Part shown: positions 28,416 through 64,000 of the stretch, in pieces | Numbering within the stretch: position 1 is the stretch's first letter | How the letters are laid out: each line of letters starts with the position of its first letter | Source of the DNA: Brachyhypopomus gauderio | Taxonomy: Eukaryota; Chordata; Actinopteri; Gymnotiformes; Hypopomidae | NCBI RefSeq assembly: GCF_052324685.1 | Contig: NC_135218.1 | Coordinates: 18,019,479 to 18,083,478 of the forward strand | Reading direction: 5' to 3' | DNA: 64,000 nt | Program-made: the position numbers and the translations under genes | Notes under the pieces: model-generated | Database searches by the model: none | Seen by the model: only the letters and a program-made list of their open reading frames with translations | What the model was told of the DNA's origin: nothing

Positions 28416-31394
28416 GCTGGACGCAATATAAAACAAAGGAGTATGTACTACACATGAATCATTTCTCTGATATCAATCAGACAAGTTCACAGATAGAGAA
28501 GATGTAAGATCTCAAGAAACCTTGAACATATTAAGAGTTTTGCATCATTATATCTCTTCAGTAGTAGTTTATCCTGATTTGCGCATAACACAATCTCATA
28601 AACACATGGGAATGAATGATATTGCACCAGAGTTTCGATTACAGGTGTGTCTAACCTGTTAGGCTACAAACGGCTTCAGGTTGCCACACATTCATTGAGA
28701 CTTTTACTGTAACTCTACATTTGAACTACTCCCATTTCAGCTTGCTCTACAAACTCGACTATGGAAAATCACCTGACAAGCTGCATGTCTGAAACCCCTT
28801 CTTTCCATCTGGGTTACCTTCAAGCCACATTTAACAGAAAACACACACACATCCTCTTTAGGGAATAAGATGTTTTTTTTATTGATTTTTATCAGTTTGG
28901 ACAGACATGCTAGATCTCTGTACAATGTGAATGGAGAGGTAGCCCTGAATCAATCAGATTTGCTCCTCTGAGCTGAAACATTTACACTAGGTATGGTCTT
29001 ACCCTTAAAGCAGGACCCAACTTGCACACAGACATGTTGCCAAGAACGGTGTGTAGTACTGTGCCAACAGAATATTAATGTAGTCACGTATTCACTGCTG
29101 TTTCATTACACACCTCATCAAGGAGAGACTATATACAGTACACATCCTGTTCATGCCAAATTATAAAGGAGATTAACTCTCTACAATAGATTTTGTTATT
29201 TGGTGGAATATCAAATAGGAGCAAAAGGTTAAAAGTAAAATGTAAACAAAATGTCACAAGGTGCTGAAGCAAAAGTTGAATAAATCAGCCAATGAATGTC
29301 TTCACACCCCAGTTCAGCCAATGAATGTCCTTACACCCCAGTTCAGCCAATGAATGTCTTTACACCCCAGTCTTCTGCGCTCAGTCTTAGCAACTCTACG
29401 CTCACCGCTAAGCTGTCGGGTCGGTACCTTTCAACAATCTGTGAAGGCACCGGAGAAGAAGACATGAGAACAGAGCTTCATGAACATGTACTACACAGTA
29501 CGAGGTGGATCTGTGCTCTCACGCCGGCCGCGTGGTCCGAGGGCGCGTGGCGGTTCACAGTCGTTGCCTCTCGCGTGGGGGCGCGTGAGGAGAACTTGTC
29601 AGGACGTTCCTTCAGAATGTCTGCATGACCGTTTGCCCACTTTCTGCCATTCAGTAACAGTGGTAGTAGAAGGATGCCAGGCAGGCCGTTAGAAGCACAC
29701 AAAGACACAAGGCAGAGACGCTCCAGTTAGGCAGCAGTCATCTCCACTAAAAGCAGTTATTTCCCAACCAGAGGCAGACCAGAACTCTTCATACAGCACA
29801 GACCAAGTCAAGTTACGGTAAAGGAGAGATTCTGCTCTCTGATGGGAAATGCGGTGTGAATCACAGGAAATTCACAGTGCCTTATGCAGGTTGTTCTCTG
29901 AGATAACATTCCCAAACTACATTTTCATTTTTATCAATTTTTAAAAATAATTTTCTTTAGTCAAGAACACTCTCCACTCTGGTATCCACGGTTACAGTGT
30001 GAGGACTTCAGTGGGGCCACACCTGTATTTGGCTTACTCTGGAACCAGGGACAAAACAGGACAGTTCCTCCCAGCATTCCGTCCTGTCTGGTACTGAGGG
30101 CAGCTATACAGATGATGTATCTGTACAGTGACCATCAAGATCTCCTCACAGAGATGACCACTACATCACTACAGGACATTCGATCGGACGGTAACCTTGA
30201 AACACGTACAGCTTTCTTTTAAAAGTGCGTTGAAGATAAGATTCACACCAAATAAACAGTGAATGCTACTGGCCAGCGCCTGACCTCATGGCCAGGATAC
30301 TACAGCCGACTGGCCTAGAATATGCAGATGAGTGGACCACAGTGGTCCCCTGACACGCCTAAAACACGCCTACAACTCTGCATAATGCATAATGCTAACT
30401 CTTAGTAATCGACTAGCGTTATTCTTTTAGAATGACACATATTCTTCAATCTGAAAGCAAACGACAGGCTATATTTACAGTGGACCACATGATAAAGGCT
30501 ACAGGTGCACAACTGGTTGCTGCTGTTCTGTACGTAGGTATAGGAATGTAAAAGTCCCATGATCCTTCAGTGATAGCAATCGCACTGCACTACAACAGTT
30601 ACACACATCGCAGAAACGAGAGAGACATCGTGACCTGCTATATATGCCTTCATAACACCAGCTGACATTTAGAACCCAGCTAACCAATTCCCTGACTGAA
30701 AATATCACTAATTGGATGTGAGAATCACAGCACATGAGAGAAAGTCATGGAGGTGTGGATAGTAATGCACAAGCCAGGATGACCAGGCTTTGACAAAGGC
30801 TCGCAAATGTCTCAGACAGACATCGCCCCGCATGCCAGATCGCCAAAGTACACACAAAACGTAAAAAAGTGGTGTTTTGATACAGTGAAGCACGTACATG
30901 GACATAGTCAAATATGTGCACACATACACCAGCGGACAGAATCTATCAAAGCGACCAGCGTGAGGTCTGCATGCATGCTCGAGATCTCCCTCCGGCAGCT
31001 ACGGCTCTGGCTCCTTATCAGCTGCAATCTTCCACCTTCTAGTAAAAGTTTTAAACCTCGTCTACTTCTTTTTTAGACCTTTTCCTTGAGTATACAAAAA
31101 TACAAAACAAAAGAAAAAAAAACTACAATTCTAGTTTTTTTCAAAAAAGTATACACGTTTGGACTGTTGGATGTCTTTTCTGTTTCTTTTCAAATTTTTA
31201 AGACTTTTTTGGCAATTTCGTTAATAAAGTACACTATTTTACAACTGAAAATGATGTAACACTGTTTCCAACCTGTGATCCATGGGCAAATGGGAGTGCC
31301 AAATATCCAATCCTGAAAACTCAACTGGAAGCTAACCAATAGGAAGCAACACAACAAGCATGTGGTGTAAATGAAGTTGTCTGGATGGAGGCTA
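28416..31394. other. 3' untranslated region and intergenic DNA of the RAB6 gene
   Basis: No coding exon was recognised. A TTTATT (AATAAA on the - strand) at 28,878-28,883 could end a 3' untranslated region of about 2.5 kb. Three copies of a 29-bp unit (CAGCCAATGAATGTCTTCAC...) lie at 29,286-29,371. The first part (28,416-28,870) has no recognised content. Confidence 0.4.
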
Positions 31395-55903
<24,509 letters not shown>

Positions 55904-57227
55904 CTGCAAGAGACAAAAGAGGGGAGAGAGATGTTACTACAGCGGCCGTGAAAAGCAGACAGGATCGGGGGATGTGGGCTGCTCCCGGGACCGGGCGGAG
56001 GGGTTTGGGGGAAACCTGCCATGAATCACACCACTGCCGAGGGACCCAATTAATGAAGCAGAGGCTGAGCAGAGAGCTGCTAGTGATGTCATACATGTGG
56101 TAATTACATTTTATAGTTATTAATTATGGTTATTAATGATGACTGGTGCTAAATCATTATGTTGGACAAAAACTAAAGCATAAATAACAATTGCAGAGCA
56201 TTTTCCTCTAGGGGAATAATAATGGATGTAATAAACCTGTCACCTGTATCCTGAAATGTAACTGAAATATATGGCAAAAAGCAACTTTTTGCCTTTTCAA
56301 ATGTCATGAAAACCAATATTTACACAATAACATTTTTGTGACACTAATATAGCAAAAAAGCATATCATTATTGAGGAGCCATTACAGTTCTGCACTCACC
56401 ATGACATTTATTATAACTAAAGGTTGGCATGGAGACACCACACAATAACGATCCAAATCCCTTCTGAGACGCAGGTGAATGGTTGGAAACAAACCCTAAA
56501 CATTCCTGTGCCTGGTACGAATCAGGTGTTCCTACTACAGGACAGGGGAAGGGGAAGCTCACATGTACTTATGTGATTTATAATAAAGTCTGAGAAATAT
56601 ACAATAACTGATAAGCTATTAACGATTGAAGCTCATAGCTTCAAGTGATCAAACTCATATAATGATATAATAATAATTATAACTCATAAAAGCATATAAG
56701 TGCATCCTCACAGTAGCATTAATAAGCATGGGGTCCATACCCTGAACAGCCGGGCCACAGAAAAGGTGAATATTGTGTTTGGGGTGAAATAATCAAACCT
56801 TTAGAAATTGTGGAAATATATACACACTTGTGCGAGAAGACATAAATGCATTCAAACACAGATACGTGCACACAGATGTATGCACAGACAGACAGACAGA
56901 CACACACAATGCTTAAATATATTTCAGTACTTCCGATTAAGTAAGGGGTGAGGATTTTCCAACGCTAACAGGACTTCACAGTGTGTTAGCTAAGGCAGGC
57001 AGCTATGGGTCACAAGTCATTTAAATGCTAATTTGCCTTTAGACAGCACATAGTGTCTGTTTTACAGTGAGGGGGATGGAAACACACACTGCGCACAGGT
57101 CCAGGTCGAAAGCTGCTCTGCAAATGCAGCATTATGAATTTAGCTTCGCCATCCTTCAAACAAAGGAGAATTATTGATCTTCTGTGTGGACAGGGTGAAG
57201 CTGATGGCTGAGGAGCAGGTGTGAGCA

Positions 57228-57229
<2 letters not shown>

Positions 57230-57290
<61 letters not shown>
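57230..57290. repeat. TG microsatellite
   Basis: About 29 TG units in RAB6 intron 1. Confidence 0.95.
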
Positions 57291-57978
57291 GTCTGGGTGT
57301 GGCACTCACAGTGGAGAGATAATGGTTCATCAAAAAAGAAATAGAGGAAGCGGAGAGGCAGAGGGGTGGAAAGCTCAGGCAGATGCCTTTCTGACCACAT
57401 GTCAAGTAAATCACACACCTCAAACTCTGCCCCTAGGTATCGAGCACACTGAATTATGGACAATTAAGTTTTGGCTCCATATATTAGAAATAAAAAATAA
57501 TACTAACAGCTAACATTTAAGATACATTATTGTATCAAAGTACAAACCACAGCAGTAGCCATAGACATTTAATGAAGCTGAGCAAATGAGACCCTTTTTG
57601 GACTGAAAGCCAACTAAAAGGGGAGGGGCCTAAGCTTAGTCTTGCCTCTTAAGCCTGAGTGTCATGGAGACGGTGGGCTCAAAGCGCTCTCATTGGCCTC
57701 CTGATGGATGGTGGCTCAGAAGGCAGCTAATTTTAGTCCTGATAAATATTTAATACGGTGTCATTTGGTAGAGCAGGGGGCACAGGACATTTTTCAGTTA
57801 ATCACCGATGCCAGACAGAAGAGGGTAGAGTGGGTACAGGACTCAGTGGTTAACATTTCCTCTGACATATTACATGTTCACTCTGCCTGTTTGTTGGAGT
57901 CTCCCTCCAGCTCTGCCATTAGTGAAGCAGCGTTGGATAATGGCTTTGGATGCCCAGGGCGGCGGGGGGGGAGGGGTG

Positions 57979-57980
57979 TA

Positions 57981-58040
<60 letters not shown>

Positions 58041-58048
58041 GGGGGGGG
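57979..58048. repeat. TG microsatellite joined to a G-run
   Basis: About 22 TG units followed directly by about 25 G (one continuous run), then GTTGTAGG. Both a Z-DNA-forming and a G-quadruplex-forming sequence side by side. Confidence 0.93.
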
Positions 58049-58954
58049 TTGTAGGCTGGTTGAGTGATTCTTCGACAATGAGAGGACGAGACAGTGAAGT
58101 CACTCTGAAACGACGGTTCTACTCACAACAGATCAATATTTGCCTTTTCCCAACTCGTTTGATGCAGCACGAATGTTATGATTGATTTCCATTTAAGACT
58201 CAAGTTTGAGATTTGGAAATATGATGGGTTGCAAAGTCGTCACACATTAATACAGCCAAAACTTCCTGCGGTTTGTGAAGTACACAAAAGCCTTAGATGC
58301 AGTTTCTCTAGTGACCACCAGAGGCAGCAAGGTACTCTATAGGCGTCAAATAAAGTCCATTATTCCATCATTTCGTCCGAGGTTGCCAAGCTCATGTGCA
58401 AACTCTTCCTGACCGACACCTGCTGATACCCAGCGGTGTGCAGAAGAATTCAATTCCCTGGTTTGTTCTCACGTCACTGAGATTCTCCCGGGATTCTCCC
58501 ACTGCATCACATGGAACTCTCCAGGGGAACTCACTCTCTTGTCAGAAAATATGGAGTAATATTAAAGCTCCACTGCATCTGTGATTTTAGTTGGATTAGA
58601 TGTTTCTGAAATAAAGTTTGCTCGCAAAGAGAATCAGTTTGAGCAATGTGAGGAGCAGAGGGTATAAGACCATTTATCAGCCTGACAGTGTAGCGTCAGG
58701 AAACAAATTCAGCTTGCCTGAGCAGTTCTGAACTCCAACCATCCATGTCAGCTAGCTTATTCTTACAACATAGTGGGCCTATAAACTCATCCTAATATAT
58801 GACCTCAAACCAATGTATCAGTTACCAAGCAACAGTTTTCTAAGGAAAGTACATATACAAAAAAGCATACCACGCAAAGCTACTGGAGAAAGAGTAGAGG
58901 TTTCAAGATAATAGGAAGGCCATCACAGGACCGTTACTGCAGGCGAGGACACAC

Positions 58955-59047
58955 CCGAGACACATGAGGACACACCTGAGACACATGAGGACACACCCAA
59001 GACACATGAGGACACACCCGAGACACATGAGGACATTCCCGAGACAC
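58955..59047. repeat. Short tandem array of about 19-bp units
   Basis: Five copies of a unit like ACACATGAGGACACACCCG. The open frame across it (MRTHLRHMRTHPRH type) is a product of the repeat. Confidence 0.85.
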
Positions 59048-61143
59048 ATCTCATTCACCATATCAATAACTACAACACAAAGCTTACTGTTTAAACACCC
59101 ACATCATGTGCTGTTTCGCATTGGTAATGAAACATACAATCCCTTCATTTGTCTTGCTGTTTTCTTATTGTTATTTCATCATTGTCTACAGTGTCGACAG
59201 TTAAATGTGTTATTTACATCCATCTCAGTGGAACATTTGTTCTCTTCACAAAGCTGTGGAGTGTTAGAGCCAGAACCCAAGGTGCCCAGAACATTCTTTC
59301 AAGCTAGAAGTGCTTTAATACTGTTTATTTATCTGCCAGTTTTGCTTTGCTAAGCCTGTGTTGTCATCCTCACCTGTGGTCTCCTAAAGGCTCCACATTT
59401 GTGGCCCACACAGGGGAGTGCTTGCCAAGTATCACCAGCAAAACTCGCCATTGTTTGAGCATTTTTTCTATATATTAAACGTAATGCAGGATATTTGGAT
59501 ATAAAATGGGTTAAATGAGAAATGCAGGAAACATAAATTTTCTGTAAACTAATAACATATTTGTTGGGACTTGAGTTTTTGTAATTTATAGAGGATTGTA
59601 TAACTGATTAGTATTGTTAAGAGACATCCTTGTATATGATATAGTGAAGAAGATGGATCCTGTGGTGTCACATGTTTTTGGGGCTCATGGAAGTAAAATG
59701 GAGGTGACCTTCATGCTGGGTTCAGCCTGGATGAGGAACCTGGCAGAGATCTGCCTCATTCTGGCTCATTAAAGTCATACGCATATGCGCAGACTCCCTA
59801 AATCCGCCCCCTATCTGATACTTGGTTAAACCCTCATAATAAGAGGTGATTATGTCAGTCAGTTTGGAGATAGGTAGGAGTAACAGCCTGAAGGAGACAT
59901 CGCTCTGCTAAAACATCCAGACAAAGGCCATCTGGCTGACCCAGACCACCTCTGGCACCCAGCGAAGAATTTCCTGCAACAACACCGCACACATTCATCA
60001 TCTTATTAACATCTCACTGATCTGAGCGCACAAGCACAATCAGTAATTCTTTTATGAGCTATAAATAAGTGGTCAGTTTTGAGTGGACAGTGTGCCACAG
60101 TCACGGGTCCAGACTGCACCCCTGACCAGTGCATACTTAACAAGCAGGTCCAGTCCTGTGGATGGAGCGTTCAAAGAACCCCCCTATCTTTGCTAGGCGT
60201 GTGAAATGGTTTGATGTGTTCTGCTGAGTTACGTTATGTAACAGGTTAGGCTTCTGTCTCAGGCGTCCCTGCAGACATGAAGACTTCATTTAAAAAATCA
60301 GGTTTAACCCCAAACTGATGAAACAGCAAATGTGCGGCATTCACAGCATCTGAACTCTCTCAGGGACCCGACCACAACGGTTCCTCCGGCTTAGCACATA
60401 TCAGTCCTGTTAACACATCCAGTCCGAAGTGACTAAAGAGAGTCAGCAGACAGCTGCAGGAAATACTCTCACTGCAATAATAATTATGAGACACTATGGA
60501 GAGGGGCACTTATCAGCCTGAGTAATTAACTTAATTTGGGCCTTCTTTTTGTTCCTGTATCTGCCAGGAAGGATGCCATTTAAGAATGGTAATTAGCAAT
60601 TATGCTAATCATCCTCCTCTCATTTATCAATATCTGTGCATGTTTGGAAACACAGGGTCACTCTAAGGCTGCCAGTGATTAATGAAGTCGAAGGTTTAGG
60701 ACTGAGGTGTGAGCCAGAGAGATTTGCAGTTAAGGAAGACATTCCTAAAGCACAATTGCCACGTAAACGTAACTGCAGTACCATGACAGGACACAGAAGA
60801 TTCCCTGACAAGAAAACCAAAAAACCAAGCAAGTCTCAGACGTATCCATGGAGACAGCTCCATGGCGACGCTCTGTTCATCTCTCACTGTCCCCAGTGCG
60901 TTGGCTCAGCCCGTACTTTAGTGTGCCTCTGCAGGCGATGGATCACATAAAAAAGCACGGGGCACAATTACTGGCCCGTTAGGCAGAGAGGCTCTTCAGT
61001 CAGACTTTAAGGACCCTGTGGTGTACGGAGCTGGAGGTGCACAGGATGGAAAGGTGGAGGTGATGGAGAACCCCCACCTCTTCATCTGGCACTGCTGTCA
61101 GCCTGTCACTGAGCCAGAACTCACTGAGCACTCTACATGCATG

Positions 61144-61176
<33 letters not shown>

Positions 61177-61979
61177 CCCTCCCTCTCTCCCCATCTCTCT
61201 CTTCCCCCTCCTCTTCCCTCTCTCTCTCCCCATCTCTCTCTCTTCTCCTTTCACTCTTGCCCCCCTCTTGCTTCCATTCTCCTCTCTCTTTCTTTGTATC
61301 TTTCTGTCTCATGTTCACTGATCCTTAACTGCTGTCATGTGTGAAATCCCAGAGCGTCTGGGAGCAGTAGCCTACTTTTCTGTCTCTGCTGTTGATCATG
61401 GGTAACGTTTCAGCTACCAGGCAGGATCAAGACCAGCAGGCTGGATGAGGCACTTGGAGAGCAGGGGGGAGGAGACTCGCACCGTAGCACTCGCAGCAAT
61501 GTGGATGGACATGTGTGTGTGTGCATGTCCCATTTGTACAGTATGTCTGAGCTGGAAGTCTGAGAGCCCCGAATCCAATTAGAGTTCAGCTAAATGACCA
61601 GCCCTGTCGTTTGTTACCTTAGAAAAATGGAAAGGAAAGTTTGATGGTATCTAGAAGAGTGACCCAGATAGGAGAAAGCAATTTCCCCCAGGGAGAGAAG
61701 ACCGCTAAAAATCAATGTCTCTGTGTTGGAGATAGATAGCACCCGTTTACAGCCACAGAAACATCTGCGCAAGAGTCAGGCGCATAAACCAGTCTAATGT
61801 CTTAGCTAAACTAGCAGACATTATGTTAAGAAAGCCCACCAGTGACAGTGAATTAACACCCGTTCCAGGCAGAAAACCGTATGTCTGCATCAAAGTCATG
61901 CAGTCATAACTGACTCCAGGGCGAGGTAAAAAATCCCATGTGCATCATGAGAGTGCTTTTGCTGAAGGTCTGTGCTCAG

Positions 61980-62022
61980 AGAGAGAGAGAGAGTGTGAGT
62001 GAGAGAGAAAGAGAGAAAGAGG

Positions 62023-62053
<31 letters not shown>
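61980..62053. repeat. GA-rich microsatellite
   Basis: Imperfect (GA)n with GTGTGAGTGA and AAGAGGGGAA interruptions. Confidence 0.9.
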
Positions 62054-63294
62054 TGTGTATGTATGAATGTGAGAAAGAACACAGACACTTGATGAAAGTA
62101 CTGAGTTAACTCATTTCAGAACGTGAGGATGCAGTGAGATTTTTAATATTCTCTGGCATTCAATTACTGCTAAACATGCATTTAATTTACTGCTGTGTCA
62201 CACAGTATGGATCGTCAGCGGAAAAGGCCTGGTACCGTCTACAAGAGCAGACAACAGGCACTCGTGAGGAACTCTGAACTCAACTTCCACACAAACCACT
62301 GTTCTGGCGTGATAGCAAGCATGCTAAGCCTTTGCTAATTGCAAAAGCAAAAAATTCAAAAACCAGCACAGTGAGAAGTGACTGGAAGACACAGATCTGG
62401 GTCATTAAGCATTCATCCGTATTAGCTGCTAATCACATTTCACAAATGTGTAATTGTTTGGAGCTGTCATTTATTAACTGCGCTACGTGTCATGGTATTC
62501 AGAGGGGGGGAACAGGGAGGTGGCCCTCCACGGTCCTTAAACCAGGGGCAATAAGAAGGTTGCCACAGCAATCCACAATTATATAAGAAGCGTTAATCCA
62601 GTTTACTAGACCTGGAAGCATTGCGGAGTGTAGACGTAAACAGTAGGAGGAGCAAATCATTAAGTCGAAATCTTCATTAAAAACTTCAGACCTTAATCTG
62701 TACTTAAGCTCTTTGTCAGTGAAAACACTGACAATTTAATCTCACATTAAAACTCATTGTTTTAATTAATGAAATTTTTAATGCACATGACCCCTATTAA
62801 GTTTAACAGCTGGCCTCCATGAAAAATAAATAGGAATCACCATTAAACATGACTAAAGCATTTCCTGGCCCCATGATGAAAACTGCTGATACTCAAATCT
62901 GTGATACAGTCTGTTCTAGGAAGCAAATTAATTTGATCAAATATGACCCTGTGTCAATAACAAAGGAAGGTTTAAATAAAGAAAGGTTTAAATGTAGGAT
63001 CGTGATCTGAAGTAAGACACATCATCTGGTGAAATATGGGGATGTGTGTATATATGACTAACTCGCCTGCACTGGTGGGTGTGCGGTCCGACTGCAGGAT
63101 GAAAGCAAACTGAGAAGAACCACTGAGAAGATCCAACATCACCTTCAAGCTAAAGCACACCGCTAAAGCCCTTGACAGGGTCTTGTTCATGTCATGTTCT
63201 TACCTGGCCAAGTCAATCACCCAGCCTGAGCCCAATTAAGCTTCCATTTTACTTACTGGACACAAGGCATTAAAGGCCCTTTAACAAAGCAAGC

Positions 63295-63475
63295 ACTGGG
63301 GCTCCCGATTGGTGCAGCAGAAAGGGGTTCGGCCAAGGTGGGGGGGGGTTGATCCACCCCCAGACACCGCATGAGCCGCAGCTCGGGATGATGTGGTGAT
63401 TTGAGGAACCACCCCACACTAACACACTAACCTGGTGGGCTAAGTTGGGACATGACTATATTAGGGAGAAAAATC
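63295..63475 (+). repeat. Possible tRNA-derived SINE
   Basis: GGGGCTCCCGATTGGTGCAG could be a diverged A box and GGGGTTCGGCCAAGG a B box at roughly tRNA spacing. An unrelated body follows. No A-rich tail or flanking duplication is clear. A chance resemblance is possible. Confidence 0.3.
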
Positions 63476-63902
63476 AACATAACATACAAACACAAAACAA
63501 AAATCAAAGCGAGAATCTGTCTGGGTCCTACTGTTTACACAGACACCTCTGATGGTTTACTGTCCTCCACCAAAACAAACAACAACTTGCATGTAATAAA
63601 CATCAGAATTTTATTTAAAATTATAATTTAATCAGTTGCCTCTGCTCCCCTGAAAAGGGACTGCATAACACAGGCTGTGGTTTGCCGATAAATACATGTG
63701 ACTAAATCTTACCAAGCACTTAACCCTCAATCATTATTTCCTTTCAAATATAATGGGCAAATATAAGTACAAAGCCAAACAAAGACCGCATCACAGTTCA
63801 GTTGCTTATAGTCTGTTCTGTACTTCAGATAGCAGCGTGTTTACCACGGAATACAAATTAGCATGTGGGTTGTGGTTAGCACCCATTATAAGAGGTGCGT
63901 AT

Positions 63903-63942
63903 ATGTGTGTGTGTGTGTGTGTGTGGGTGTGTGTGTGTGTGT
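63903..63942. repeat. TG microsatellite
   Basis: About 20 TG units with one GGG interruption near the right edge of the window. Confidence 0.95.
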
Positions 63943-64000
63943 CCCACGGTGACCAAAGTGAGGTGAAAACCACACTCCATTCCTGCCCCTCTTCCCTCCA

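Larger units (their letters stand above)
55904..64000. other. RAB6 intron 1 DNA
   Basis: No coding exon was recognised on either strand. In particular, no sequence for FGNPLRKFKLVFLGEQS was seen. The content is microsatellites (57,230-57,290; 57,979-58,048; 61,141-61,172; 61,980-62,053; 63,903-63,942), a short tandem at 58,955-59,045 and a possible SINE at 63,300-63,475. Confidence 0.5.

Overview
The window looks like teleost fish nuclear DNA. It has spliced vertebrate genes, very long CA/TG and GA microsatellites, minisatellites, and dense nested families of hAT, PIF/Harbinger and RTE-type elements with fish-like consensus features. The species was not determined.

Positions 1-28,400 are a transposon graveyard around a broken kelch-like gene. 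A spliced BTB/BACK segment resembling KLHL10 (3,358-4,055, + strand) runs into rearranged DNA. The matching kelch-repeat segment is present twice, in opposite orientations (4,522-5,078 on - and 17,747-18,330 on +), inside the arms of an inverted duplication (about 4,063-6,976 and 16,030-18,769). The spacer holds a 174-bp satellite, a HARBI1-like Harbinger relic, a Ulp1/C48-plus-PHD fragment and an RTE-type LINE. Interleaved with this is a second inverted repeat (14,317-14,903 and 22,931-23,594). It has long arms with internal 78-bp tandem repeats and bounds about 9.3 kb that contains one kelch copy and a multi-exon gene with a DUF4806-like C-terminus (19,406-22,096). From 23.6 to 28.4 kb there are a Harbinger deletion derivative and several nested hAT elements, many with clear 8-bp target-site duplications (TSDs).

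Positions 28,400-64,000 are dominated by one host gene on the - strand: a RAB6 GTPase gene, most like RAB6B. Exons 2 to 8 lie between 55,903 and 31,395. The seven exons sum to 557 nt, which leaves exactly the 70 nt expected for a first exon lying beyond the right edge. All splice sites are canonical and all phases agree. Its introns carry microsatellites, a 2.4-kb hAT element (33,415-35,808) that keeps the first two exons of a transposase gene with two minisatellites inside them, and two adjacent minisatellites (54,457-55,712) ending about 130 bp from the exon 2 donor.

The most unusual structures are the DUF4806-bearing inverted-repeat unit interleaved with the kelch inverted duplication, the 46-bp minisatellite that multiplies a 5' splice site in the 33.4-kb hAT, and a common core sequence shared by MITEs with different termini. 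No intact transposase, CRISPR array or RNA gene was recognised.
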